The position numbers and the translations under genes are program-made. The notes under the pieces were generated by a model. That model was not told where the DNA came from and did no database searches. It worked only from the letters and a program-made list of their open reading frames with translations. Below are positions 39,666-48,673 of a stretch of 64,000 nt of DNA, one piece after another (the first letter of the stretch is position 1; every line of letters begins with the position of its first letter). The stretch is from the NCBI RefSeq assembly GCF_003130705.1, contig NZ_CP021354.1:930001-994000 (forward strand), read 5' to 3'. This stretch comes from Rhodococcus oxybenzonivorans (GTDB lineage Bacteria > Actinomycetota > Actinomycetes > Mycobacteriales > Mycobacteriaceae).

Positions 39666-41990
39666 TCACCGCTCCGTGACGGCAGGCAGAAGCCGCGCCA
39701 GCTCGAGGGCGTGGTCCGGGTGATCGGCAGGCACGATGCCGGAGTAGATGGCGGTCCAGCAGCCCGGGCAGCACAGCTGCCGGAATACGACCGGGGTGTC
39801 CACGTACTCGGCCGGGTCGGACGTGACCTGTGGTCCGGCGGTCGACGACGGACCTTCGAACCGTGCCAGATCGAGCGACGTGTTGTTCTTGTCGTCTCCG
39901 AGAAGTCTTCCGCACTGGGCGCAGGCGATGGCGCGGGTGTCTCCGATGGTGACCTCGGCGAGGTTGTCGTCGAGTCGGCGAGCGCCGGTCAGATCGAGTG
40001 TGGGGGCGTCGATCGGTGTGCAACCGGAGCGCTCTCGCCTCTCGGTGCGCATCGCGTCTCGCCGATCCGAGGTTCGAATCTCGTCGACGGCGCCGTCACC
40101 GAGGATGACGCCGTACACGGTCTCGGCACCGGATGCGGTGACCTTGCCCTCGCGGAAGTCGGCGGCCACCGCGGCCGGGTCGCGCAGCAAGGGGTCGCCG
40201 TATCCGCCGCCGCCCTGCCAGTGCATGTACAGCACCTCGCCGGGGGCGACATAGCTCTCGGCGTAGCAGGCTCCGAGTTCACGACCGCCGCCGAGGTCGT
40301 CGAGCGAACCCGGAATGCGGCCCGCCGCGAATTGCTCGACGATGTCGGTGCCGCGGGCAAGCACCTCGACCCCGGTATTTCCGGGGTATCCGCCGGCGAG
40401 TCCGTTGTTCTGGGCGACGGCCTTGCCGGCGGATGCCAGGACCAGGCCCATCGGCAGGCTGGTGCCGTAGGGGGTGATGGCGATGGAGGCGCTGACACCG
40501 CCGCGGTGACGTCCCGGTCCGCCGGAATCGGGTTCCTCGCGGCGCCACAGGGTGAGTAGCGGATAGAGGAACTCGGTCATCTCGGTGTCCGGAATGCGGC
40601 CCATCGGGATGCAGAACAGGCCACCGGTGTCCATGCCGTCGGCGGTTGGGCGCGCACCGTATCCGCCCGCCATGGGTTCCATCATGATGTTGAGGAACGG
40701 TACCGATTGTTCGGGGCGCTCGTCGAGACCGGCGATCACCGCGGTGTCCCAGGTGCCGCAGCAGGCGGCCTGCACACTCGTGCCGAGATCGACGGAGCGG
40801 TCGAGCATCTGGGACAGGCATTCGGCGATCAGGGTGCCGGTGAGCCACGCCGGTCCGATCGGGCCGCGACTGACGGCGGCGGGGAAGGTGGCGTTGTTGA
40901 TCGTCCCTTCCTCGGCGACGAGGTCGAAGCAGCGCATCAGCCCGCCCGCGGACCACGGAATGTCGCCGGCGAGGATCGGCAGCAGAGCCAGCATGACGCC
41001 GCCGCGCATGCCGGCGTAGGTGCAGTTGATGACGCCGGTCTGGGGGTCGGTGCCGGTGAAGTCGAAAGTGAGGTGGTCGGCGGTCTTGGTCATCGCGACT
41101 GTGATCTTGTGGACGCCGCGGTCCCCGGTGTGTGACTGGTCCTGGTAGCCGGTGGCCTTCCAGGTTCCGTCGGGCAGTGAGGTGAGCTTGCCCCGCAGCC
41201 GACTCTCGGCATCGGCCATCATGCGCTTCATCACGGCCTTGACGGTGTCGGCACCGTACTGCTCGATCACGGCGAGAAGCCGATTGCGGCCGACCGTGTT
41301 GGCGCCGATCTTCGCCCGCAGGTCGAGTCCGACGAGCATCGGGACCCGCGAGCGCCGTACCCAGGCATCGGCGACGTCGCGCTGCAGTTCGTAGTCGCGG
41401 ACCACCTTGATCGGCGGGGTGGGCAGCGACTCGGAGAACACATCCTTGGCTGCGGGGTCGAAGGACCCGAGGCCGGATCCGCCGAGATCGGGCTCGTGGC
41501 AGATGGCACTGGTCCAGGCGAACAGCTTGCCTTCGTGGAAGATCGGCTGATAGACGATCACGTCGCTCTGGTGCAGGCCGCCCCCGACCCAGGGGTCGTT
41601 GCACAAGAACATGTCGCCTTCGGTGATGCCCGGATTGGTGGCGCGGTGCTGCAGGGTCCAGTAGATGGCGAGGTCGACGGCGCCGACGAGCATGGTGTTG
41701 TAGAGGCCGACCTGGACTTCCTGGCCGAGCTCGTCACTGATGGCGAAGTCGAAGTCGTTTGCATCGGTGACGATGGGGGAGCCGGACATTCGCTTGAGTG
41801 CCTCACCCATCTCGTCGGTGACCGACCACAGACGGTGCCGGATGACCTCATAGGTAAGCGGGTCGAGGTTGTCGATCTGTTCGTCGGTGACGGTGTGGAC
41901 TTCCAGCGTCGGCGGAAGGGATCGGGAGAGCGCGTCGGGGTCGACGGGTCGGCTCGAGAAAACCTCGGCGCCGGGAATTTGCATGGTCAT
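39666..41990 (-). CDS. Hydantoinase B/oxoprolinase subunit fused to a zinc-ribbon tail
   Basis: A 774-residue protein, much longer than plain HyuB (about 520-600). The main part has the HyuB signatures ITEGDMFLCNDPWVGGGLHQSD (in part), DFTGTDPQTGVINCT and GGRHRGGV-like GPGRHRGGVSASI. The last 110 residues add CAQCGRLLGDD and CCPGCWTAIYSG, a zinc ribbon like the gamma subunit of acetone/acetophenone carboxylases. With HyuA it forms an ATP-dependent enzyme that either hydrolyses a cyclic amide or carboxylates a ketone. The tail favours a carboxylase-like architecture. Confidence 0.85.
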   Translation of the reverse strand: MTMQIPGAEVFSSRPVDPDALSRSLPPTLEVHTVTDEQIDNLDPLTYEVIRHRLWSVTDEMGEALKRMSGSPIVTDANDFDFAISDELGQEVQVGLYNTMLVGAVDLAIYWTLQHRATNPGITEGDMFLCNDPWVGGGLHQSDVIVYQPIFHEGKLFAWTSAICHEPDLGGSGLGSFDPAAKDVFSESLPTPPIKVVRDYELQRDVADAWVRRSRVPMLVGLDLRAKIGANTVGRNRLLAVIEQYGADTVKAVMKRMMADAESRLRGKLTSLPDGTWKATGYQDQSHTGDRGVHKITVAMTKTADHLTFDFTGTDPQTGVINCTYAGMRGGVMLALLPILAGDIPWSAGGLMRCFDLVAEEGTINNATFPAAVSRGPIGPAWLTGTLIAECLSQMLDRSVDLGTSVQAACCGTWDTAVIAGLDERPEQSVPFLNIMMEPMAGGYGARPTADGMDTGGLFCIPMGRIPDTEMTEFLYPLLTLWRREEPDSGGPGRHRGGVSASIAITPYGTSLPMGLVLASAGKAVAQNNGLAGGYPGNTGVEVLARGTDIVEQFAAGRIPGSLDDLGGGRELGACYAESYVAPGEVLYMHWQGGGGYGDPLLRDPAAVAADFREGKVTASGAETVYGVILGDGAVDEIRTSDRRDAMRTERRERSGCTPIDAPTLDLTGARRLDDNLAEVTIGDTRAIACAQCGRLLGDDKNNTSLDLARFEGPSSTAGPQVTSDPAEYVDTPVVFRQLCCPGCWTAIYSGIVPADHPDHALELARLLPAVTER

Positions 41991-42001
41991 CTTCGGTGCT
42001 C

Positions 42002-44104
42002 CTAGTGGGCGACGATGTTGAGGTTGCCGAGACGGTCGACGGTGCCGGTGGTGCCGTGGGGGACGACGACGGTGGTCGTCGGGACCTCGACGATCGCCGG
42101 GCCGGACAGTACGTGTCCGGCGAGCAGCTTGCTGTAGTCGTAGACGTCGGTGTCCACGTATCCGATCCGGCCGTTCAGGCAGACCTTGCGGGTGCCGATC
42201 CTGGCGGCGGATGCATCGGCGGAGTCCGCGGACTTCAGTTCCGGCAGCGTGGGGGAGAAGGGCAGAATGCCGGTCGCGCGCACCCGGTAGGTAATCGCCT
42301 GGATGCCGGCTTCCCGGAATCCGCTGTCCTCTCCGTAGAGTTCGGCGTACCGCTGCTCGAACAGATCCGACGCCTGCGCGATCCCGACTGCGTCGAGGTC
42401 TCCGGCCGGGATCGGGGTGGCGACCTCGGCGAGCTGCATGGTGTAGCGCATGTCGATCTCACGCTCGATCTCGACGCTGGTGAACGTCAAGCCCTGTCGG
42501 TTGATCTGTTCGAGCACCTGGGTTTCCAGCTGCGAGAAATTGCGCTCGGCGCGGGCGGGGTCGAGGGGCATGGCGGCCGGGTCGGACAGTTCGGCGGCGA
42601 GGACGATGTTGGACGACGCGAGACCGTACGCAGAGAAGGCCGAAGCGACCTGGCCGAGCGGAACGATGACCTCCCGGACACCGACCTCGGCGGCGTAGGC
42701 CGCGCAGTGGGCTGGGCCGGATCCGCCGAAAGCGTAGAGGACGAAGTTCCGGGGATCGTGGCCGGCCTCGACCACGGTCTTGCGAAGCAGGTCGCCGGTT
42801 TGAGCGTTCTGGACCGCGTAGATGGCCGCGGCGGCGTCCTCGATCGACAGACCCAGGGGTTCGGCGATTCTGGTGCGAATCGCTTCGCGCGCAAGGTTTT
42901 TGTCGAGCGGTTTACGCCCGCCGAGAAGGCCACGTTCGGGCAGAATTCCGAGCACGAGGTTAGCGTCGGCATTGGTCGGTTCGGTTCCGCCCTGGCCGTA
43001 ACAGGCCGGGCCGGGGACGGCCTGCGCGCTGTGGGGGCCGATCTGCAGGTTGCCACCCGGGTCGATCCAGGCGATGGCGCCACCGCCGGAGCCGATGGCG
43101 TGGACCTCGAGGGTCGGCACGTTGATCGGATGGTGGTTGATGATCGTGCTGGAGGAGCGGACGGGCTCCCCGTCGACGACGAGTCCGACGAGGAAGGTGG
43201 TTCCGCCGACGTCGGTGGCGATGATGTTGCGGTGGCCGAGTTGCTTGCCGAGGGAGACGGCGCCCACCACACCGCCGGTCAACACTGATCCGACTGTGCT
43301 GATCGCATTCTTCGGTGCCTCCGCGGCGGCGACTGCGCCCCCGTTGCTCTGCATCACCAGCAGAGGTCCCGCGAGTTCGAGCTTGCGCAGCTTGGACTCC
43401 AATTCGCCGAGGTAGTCCCGGAGCCCGGGCCCGATCTGAGTGCTCATGATGGTCGTCGCGTTGCGGGCGAACTCGCGGATGCGGGGACTCACCTCGCTCG
43501 ACAGGGAGACGAACATCGTCGGGTCGATTTCGTGGACGAGTTCGCGGATGCGCTGCTCGTGCGCGGGGTTGCGGAACGACCACAACAGCGAGACCGCGAT
43601 CCCCGACACCTTCTCGGCGAGGAGCTCGCGGATGGACTCGCGGGCGGAATCCTCGTCGAGGGCGACGACGACGTTGCCGTCCCGGTCGAGCCGTTCGGTC
43701 ACCTCCAGGGCGTGTTTCTTCGGGACGAGACCGTGGGACTTGCTCTGTCCCATCACATTCTGGAGCTGCTCAGGTGAGCTGCCCAGATAACGTCCTTCGA
43801 CGTTCATGATGTAGATCGAGTCGCGGTGGCCCTTGGTGGTGAGGAAGCCGACCGGGGGCACGTTGCCCATGACGAGGGCGTTCAGGGACGAGGTGGTGCC
43901 GTGAGCGATGTGGTGCGTGTTTGCCAGCATCTCGTCGATCGGGCATCCCAGTTGCTCGGCGAGCACCTCGAGAACGTCGATCACGCCGCGTGAGTAGTCG
44001 GGCGGGGTCGAGGGAGCCTTGGCCGCGAGAACAGTGCCGGCGTTGTCGTCCAACACCGCGTCGGTGAACGTGCCACCGACGTCCACTCCGATTACATATG
44101 CCAT
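42002..44104 (-). CDS. Hydantoinase A/oxoprolinase subunit
   Basis: A 700-residue HyuA protein from ATG 44104 (AGGAG upstream). An ATP-binding IGVDVGGTFTDAVLDD lies at the N-terminus, HGTTSSLNALV near 70, ATDVGGTTFLVG near 300 and a C-terminal GPAIVEVPTTTVVVPHG. It activates the substrate with ATP and works with the B subunit 11 bases downstream. First gene of the leftward hyuA-hyuB-ligase operon. Confidence 0.9.
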   Translation of the reverse strand: MAYVIGVDVGGTFTDAVLDDNAGTVLAAKAPSTPPDYSRGVIDVLEVLAEQLGCPIDEMLANTHHIAHGTTSSLNALVMGNVPPVGFLTTKGHRDSIYIMNVEGRYLGSSPEQLQNVMGQSKSHGLVPKKHALEVTERLDRDGNVVVALDEDSARESIRELLAEKVSGIAVSLLWSFRNPAHEQRIRELVHEIDPTMFVSLSSEVSPRIREFARNATTIMSTQIGPGLRDYLGELESKLRKLELAGPLLVMQSNGGAVAAAEAPKNAISTVGSVLTGGVVGAVSLGKQLGHRNIIATDVGGTTFLVGLVVDGEPVRSSSTIINHHPINVPTLEVHAIGSGGGAIAWIDPGGNLQIGPHSAQAVPGPACYGQGGTEPTNADANLVLGILPERGLLGGRKPLDKNLAREAIRTRIAEPLGLSIEDAAAAIYAVQNAQTGDLLRKTVVEAGHDPRNFVLYAFGGSGPAHCAAYAAEVGVREVIVPLGQVASAFSAYGLASSNIVLAAELSDPAAMPLDPARAERNFSQLETQVLEQINRQGLTFTSVEIEREIDMRYTMQLAEVATPIPAGDLDAVGIAQASDLFEQRYAELYGEDSGFREAGIQAITYRVRATGILPFSPTLPELKSADSADASAARIGTRKVCLNGRIGYVDTDVYDYSKLLAGHVLSGPAIVEVPTTTVVVPHGTTGTVDRLGNLNIVAH

Positions 44105-44175
44105 TGCCGCTGTGCTCCTTCGTGCCGGGGGTATGCGACGGGGTGTGAGGTCATCCTCGAACACCTCCTTACGTC

Positions 44176-44320
44176 AATGTCGAGTATTCGACGTTACTGA
44201 CGACCTGTCAAGTGCTGAATGTGAGAACGGACACAAACGCGGCTCAGGTCGGCATCGTTGCTCGTGAGGACCCGCCAACCCAAGGCTTGACGAATCGTCA
44301 TATGCGTCGAATAATCGTCA
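44176..44320. promoter_or_regulatory. Palindromic operators in the hyuA/isomerase divergent promoter
   Basis: In the 282-base gap between hyuA and the divergent isomerase gene are AATGTCGAGTATTCGACGTT (44176-44195, arms with one mismatch), the perfect palindrome TGACGAATCGTCA (44288-44300) and a further TCGTCA at 44315-44320. The second motif recurs with one change at 37802, which ties the two promoters to one regulator. Confidence 0.65.
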
Positions 44321-44386
44321 TGAACGTAAATATCCGGCAGTGCGGACCGCGCTCCCACCTGCCATCCCAATCAGAAGGACTACGCC

Positions 44387-45145
44387 ATGGGCATTCACCG
44401 CATCGGACTCGTCGTACCGAGCTCGAATGTGACCGTCGAAACGGAAATGCCGGCACTGCTCGGCCGACATGCGGAGGCCCAGTTTTCATTCCACTCGAGC
44501 CGCATGCGCATGCAGGCGGTGTCTCCGGAACAACTGCGAGCGATGAACGCTCAACGCGAGCGGTGCATCCTCGAACTCGGTGACGCAGGCGTCGACGCCA
44601 TCCTCTACGCATGTCTGGTCGCCCTGATGTCAGTGGGACCCGGGGAGCACCAACGCGTGGAAAGCCTGGTCGCCGAGCAACTGGCGACCGGGGGTTCCGA
44701 CGCAGTGGTCCGCTCCAGCGCGGGCGCCCTCATCGAAGCACTCCACGCCCTCGACGCGAAACGGATCATCCTGGTCACGCCCTACATGCTTCCGCTCGCC
44801 GAGCAGGTCGTCGCCTATATCGAGGCGGAAGGCATTGCGGTGTCCGACTGGCGCGCTCTCGAGGTCTCCGACAACGCCGAGGTCGGCTGCATACCCGGCG
44901 AACGGGTCATGGAAGCGGCACGATCACTCGACCGCACCGGAGCCGATGCCATGGTGATCTCCGCCTGCGTGCAGATGCCCTCACTCGACCTCGTCCAAAG
45001 CGCGGAAGACGAGTTCGGCCTGCCGGTGCTGTCAGCAGCGACCGCCGGCGCCTACAGCCTGCTGCGCGCACTCGACCTCGACGTCGACATTCCCGGAGCT
45101 GGAAGTCTGCTGCGCGCCGACGCACCTTCTGCCGCCCGCCAGTAA
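44387..45145 (+). CDS. Maleate isomerase/Asp-Glu racemase superfamily protein
   Basis: A 252-residue protein. VPSSNVTVETEMP at 10-22, a first Cys in LYACLVALM near 78 and a second in MVISACVQMPSLD near 195 match the two-cysteine catalytic pattern of maleate cis-trans isomerase and arylmalonate decarboxylase relatives. Maleate to fumarate conversion would fit an aromatic or pyridine ring-cleavage pathway. First gene of the rightward operon. Confidence 0.83.
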   Translation: MGIHRIGLVVPSSNVTVETEMPALLGRHAEAQFSFHSSRMRMQAVSPEQLRAMNAQRERCILELGDAGVDAILYACLVALMSVGPGEHQRVESLVAEQLATGGSDAVVRSSAGALIEALHALDAKRIILVTPYMLPLAEQVVAYIEAEGIAVSDWRALEVSDNAEVGCIPGERVMEAARSLDRTGADAMVISACVQMPSLDLVQSAEDEFGLPVLSAATAGAYSLLRALDLDVDIPGAGSLLRADAPSAARQ

Positions 45146-45169
45146 CCGAACCCCTTGGGAGAGTTGACC

Positions 45170-45814
45170 ATGTCCGAACTGCAGCACACCGTCAGAGGCG
45201 TTGACCACGTCGCATACCCGACCTTCGATCCTGCCTCAACCGTGAAGTTCTATCGCGACGTTCTCGGGTTCCCGGTCGTACATTCCATCTGCGCCGCCGG
45301 CTGGGGCCCGGAAAAACACCCTGACTTCATTCACTTCTTCTTCGACATCGGCAACGACGACCGGCTCGCCTTCTTCTACTACTTCGGCCTCGAACCCTTC
45401 GACGGTGGACCACAGGGCGACTCGTACTCCCGCTTCGATGACGACGTGCCCATCTTCTTCATCCGCTCGCGCCATCTGGCCATTCACGTCGACAGCGAGG
45501 AGGACCTGACGGAATATCGGCGGCGACTGGACCACAGCGCATGGCCGGTGGAGATGCAGATCCAGCACGAGACGATCGAGTCGATCTACACCCATGACCC
45601 CAACGGGTACATGATCGAGATCACCCGGGCGCTGCGTCCGGTCACCCCGCAGGAAGATCTCGACGCGAACCTCACCATCGACGCCCTCGTCGACGTGGTG
45701 ACCGGCCCCGATCCCAGCATGGCCGCCCTGCTGACTCGCAAGGCGGAACTGATCACCGAACGCGCGGCCGCCTGGCAGCAGGAACAGGAATCGAAGGAGA
45801 TGGTGACCCGATGA
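45170..45814 (+). CDS. VOC-family (extradiol dioxygenase-like) protein
   Basis: A 214-residue vicinal-oxygen-chelate protein from ATG 45170 (GGGAGAG ribosome site). Metal ligands are apparent: His in GVDHVAYPT near 13, His in HLAIHVDSEED near 107 and Glu in GYMIEITRAL near 151. A helical tail of 55 residues follows. It could be an extradiol ring-cleavage enzyme or an isomerase. Coupled to the next gene by ATGA. Confidence 0.82.
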   Translation: MSELQHTVRGVDHVAYPTFDPASTVKFYRDVLGFPVVHSICAAGWGPEKHPDFIHFFFDIGNDDRLAFFYYFGLEPFDGGPQGDSYSRFDDDVPIFFIRSRHLAIHVDSEEDLTEYRRRLDHSAWPVEMQIQHETIESIYTHDPNGYMIEITRALRPVTPQEDLDANLTIDALVDVVTGPDPSMAALLTRKAELITERAAAWQQEQESKEMVTR

Positions 45815-46056
45815 CCACCTTGTTCGTCCTCGACGTCCCGGAGAACACCGCGGTCGCCGAAGTCGCCGGTCAGGATCCGGCGGTCACCGTCGACCACGTC
45901 GGTCCCTACTTCCGGATCGTCTCCGAGACGGCCATCGTCATCGACCGCCGCGCCACCGGCTGCCGCCACGCCGTCTGGTACAGCAGTGTCGCCGGGCTGG
46001 CGCAGTCCCGAATCACGCAGTGGGACAAGGACGCTATGCGGGTCGAGCCGCGATGA
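45811..46056 (+). CDS. Small hypothetical protein in the catabolic operon
   Basis: An 81-residue protein coupled at both ends by ATGA overlaps to the VOC gene and the hydrolase, so it is clearly translated as part of the operon. It has a Val/Asp-rich N-terminal half and a VWYSSVAGLAQSRITQWDKD segment (positions 54-73). No family is recognised. It may be a small partner subunit of the VOC protein or hydrolase. Confidence 0.65.
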   Translation: MTTLFVLDVPENTAVAEVAGQDPAVTVDHVGPYFRIVSETAIVIDRRATGCRHAVWYSSVAGLAQSRITQWDKDAMRVEPR

Positions 46057-47285
46057 GTGCGAGCTCACGGCTGGGCGCCGGCCGGTATATCGACGCTGCT
46101 CGAGCTCCCGAGGCCACGGTGACGTCGACGCACGAACTTGCCACCGCCGACGGTGCCAAGGTCTCCGGCGTGCTGCGGGTCGTTCCTGGTGCGCGCACCG
46201 TCGTCACCTTGATGCACCCGCGTCAGGATCTGACTCATCACGTGCTCGTTCCCGAACTGCTTGCCCGTGGGTTCGCGGTGTGGACGCAGGGCACCCGGTC
46301 GGTCAACAACGACATCGCCCTGGTGCACGAACAGGCGCTGCTGGATGCCGCGGCAGGACAGGTGTTCCTGCGGGAGAAAGGGTTCGAGTACGTCGTCACT
46401 CTCGGGCACTCCGGAGGCGGGACCCTCTTCGCGTTCTATCACCAGCAGGCCGCACTACCGGCAGGGGAGCGGTTGACCCGTACCCCTGCGGGACGACCGA
46501 TCGATCTCCCCGGCGCCGAGATGCCGCTGCCTGACGCGGCGATTTTCATGGCCCCGCACCCCGGACAGGGGGCACTGCTGTTGCGGTTGATCGACCCGTC
46601 GGTCACCGACGAGTCGGACCCCCTCGCCGCTGATCCCGACCTCAACCCCTTCGATCCTGCGAACGGTTTCGCCGAACCGCCGCACAGTTCTTCGTATCCA
46701 CCGGATTTCGTCACCCGCTACCGGGCAGCGCAGCACGACCGCATCGCCCGCCTCGACGCGATCGCCCGTGCACGAGTCGACGAAGCCGCCGATGCGCGTC
46801 GTCGATACAAGCGCACCGCGGACCCGGCGGAGCGCCGCGCCGCGCTCGCGCCCCACGTCCTGACCGTGTACCGCACCGACGCGGACCTGAGGTTCACCGA
46901 CCTGTCCCTGAGCCCGAACGAGCGTCCCTACGGGTCACTGTTCGGCCGGCGACCCGACCTGACCAACTACGGACTCGTGGGCTTCGGACGGTTCGCCACT
47001 CCGGACGCCTGGCTGTCTACCTGGTCGGGCCTCAGCAGCAACGCCGACTTCCTCCGCTGTGCTCCCGCAGTCACCGCCCCGACACTTTTCGTCGAACTCA
47101 CCGGTGATCAGGCGTGCTTCCCCGAGGACGCCACAATGATGGTCGACGCCCTCGGATCGACCGACACAACGCACGTCCGCGTCGCCGGCACCCACTTCGG
47201 AGGGCCGATCCGCGACGGCGCCCCCACCGGCGCAAGCCTGGCCGCCGCCGAGATCGGCGCGTGGCTCGAAACCCGCTGCACGTAA
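46053..47285 (+). CDS. Alpha/beta-hydrolase
   Basis: A 410-residue hydrolase from ATG 46053. The nucleophile elbow is GHSGGG near 114 (Ser), an oxyanion region TLMHPRQD lies near 50, and late residues ELTGDQACF (Asp) and GTHFGG (His) complete a plausible triad. Length exceeds a minimal domain because of an inserted helical lid (about 160-310). It could hydrolyse a C-C bond, ester or thioester after the VOC step. Confidence 0.82.
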   Translation: MSASSRLGAGRYIDAARAPEATVTSTHELATADGAKVSGVLRVVPGARTVVTLMHPRQDLTHHVLVPELLARGFAVWTQGTRSVNNDIALVHEQALLDAAAGQVFLREKGFEYVVTLGHSGGGTLFAFYHQQAALPAGERLTRTPAGRPIDLPGAEMPLPDAAIFMAPHPGQGALLLRLIDPSVTDESDPLAADPDLNPFDPANGFAEPPHSSSYPPDFVTRYRAAQHDRIARLDAIARARVDEAADARRRYKRTADPAERRAALAPHVLTVYRTDADLRFTDLSLSPNERPYGSLFGRRPDLTNYGLVGFGRFATPDAWLSTWSGLSSNADFLRCAPAVTAPTLFVELTGDQACFPEDATMMVDALGSTDTTHVRVAGTHFGGPIRDGAPTGASLAAAEIGAWLETRCT

Positions 47286-47367
47286 CGCGTCCCTAGCCAC
47301 TGATGCATTCACCCTGTCCTGCCTCCGGTGGGACAGCGTGGTCATGTCACTTCGAGCGGAGACACCG

Positions 47368-48597
47368 ATGTCTGCCCGTATCACCCCTGCGGCGCCCGTC
47401 GTCGGACTCTGCCTCATGGCACTGGTCCTCGAGGGGTATGACCTTCTGATGTACGGAACAGTGGTCCCCTCACTGTTGAGCTACGACTCCTGGAATCTCG
47501 ACGCCACCCAGGTGGGAATGCTCGGCTCCCTCGCCGGAGTCGGCATGCTCGTCGGCGCCCTACTCGCCGCGGCCGTCGCCGACCGTTGGGGCCGCCGCCG
47601 CACTCTCCTCACCGCCGTCCTCGTCTTCTCCGCGGCGATGGGGGTGTGCGCGTTCGCACCCAGCCCCGAAGTGTTCGGGGTAGGGCGTGTTGCGGTGGGA
47701 CTCGGGGCCGGTGTCCTGATGCCGACCGCCGCAGCAACATTGATCGAGTTCGCCGAACCCGGTGCTCGGGCCCGGTCGGTGGCGCTCGGGTTCGTCGGCA
47801 CCAGCATCGGCGGAATACTTGCCGGAGTGCTGTCGCTGTGGCTCGTGCCCGAGTACGGGTTCCGGGCGATGTTCCTGGCCGGGATGGTGCCGGCACTCGT
47901 CTTCCTTCCGGTGATGCTCCGATACCTGCCGGAGTCACCGGCCTATCTGAATGCTCGCGGCCGGCATGAGGCCGCGGCGGCGATCGCCGACCGCTATCAC
48001 CTCCAGCACGCCGCGACCTCCGCTCTGGCCGCGCCCAGCCCCCGACGCGGGCTGCGCGCACTGTTCGGCGCGGACCGCACTGTCGCGACGCTTCTGTTCT
48101 GGGGCATGACCCTGGTCTGCTTGCTCGTATTGTTCGGCGTCGCGACCTGGCTTCCCGCGCTCATGAAGTCGGCCGGTTACCCGCTGGGCGCCGCCTTGTC
48201 GTTCCTGCTCACCCTGAACGTCGGCGGCGCGGCGGGCGCACTCATCGGTGCCGTACTCGCCGACCGGTACGGCATAAAACACGTCACCGCAACCTTCTTC
48301 GTCATTGCCGCAGTCTCTCTGCTGCTCGTCGCCACCGCCCCGCCGCTCGCGGTCATCTATCTACTGGTACTCCTCGCGGGTGTGGGCACGACGGGCACCC
48401 AAATCCTGCTCAACACCTTCGTCGGCACCTTCTACCCGGCATCCTGCCGGGCCACCGGGCTCGGCATGGCATTGGGGGTGGCCGGATCGGTGCGATCATC
48501 GGCCCCACTTACGGGGGACTTTTCGTCGCACTCGGCGCCGGCACCACCTGGCAACTGCTCGCCTTCGCCGTCCCCGCCGTCGTCGGCGCCGTACTGA
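47368..48597 (+). CDS. Aromatic acid/H+ symporter (MFS, AAHS family), C-terminal frameshift
   Basis: A 12-helix MFS transporter starting at ATG 47368 (GGAGACACCG site). ATG 47344 is an alternative. LEGYDLLMYG in helix 1 and the loop motif ADRWGRRRTLL are the AAHS marks. As given, the frame leaves helix 11-12 near 48474-48480 (five Gs) and ends at 48597 with a non-membrane tail. Adding one base there restores GRIGAIIGPTYGGLF and the last helix, and the gene then ends at 48677 in an ATGA overlap with the next gene. It likely imports the aromatic acid used by this block, if functional. Confidence 0.82.
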   Translation: MSARITPAAPVVGLCLMALVLEGYDLLMYGTVVPSLLSYDSWNLDATQVGMLGSLAGVGMLVGALLAAAVADRWGRRRTLLTAVLVFSAAMGVCAFAPSPEVFGVGRVAVGLGAGVLMPTAAATLIEFAEPGARARSVALGFVGTSIGGILAGVLSLWLVPEYGFRAMFLAGMVPALVFLPVMLRYLPESPAYLNARGRHEAAAAIADRYHLQHAATSALAAPSPRRGLRALFGADRTVATLLFWGMTLVCLLVLFGVATWLPALMKSAGYPLGAALSFLLTLNVGGAAGALIGAVLADRYGIKHVTATFFVIAAVSLLLVATAPPLAVIYLLVLLAGVGTTGTQILLNTFVGTFYPASCRATGLGMALGVAGSVRSSAPLTGDFSSHSAPAPPGNCSPSPSPPSSAPY

Positions 48598-48673
48598 CGC
48601 TGCTCGTACCGCGCCATACCGCAGCCGACGCGGTCATCCCTGTCGCTGAGAACGTTGAACAGAAAGCAGTGTC

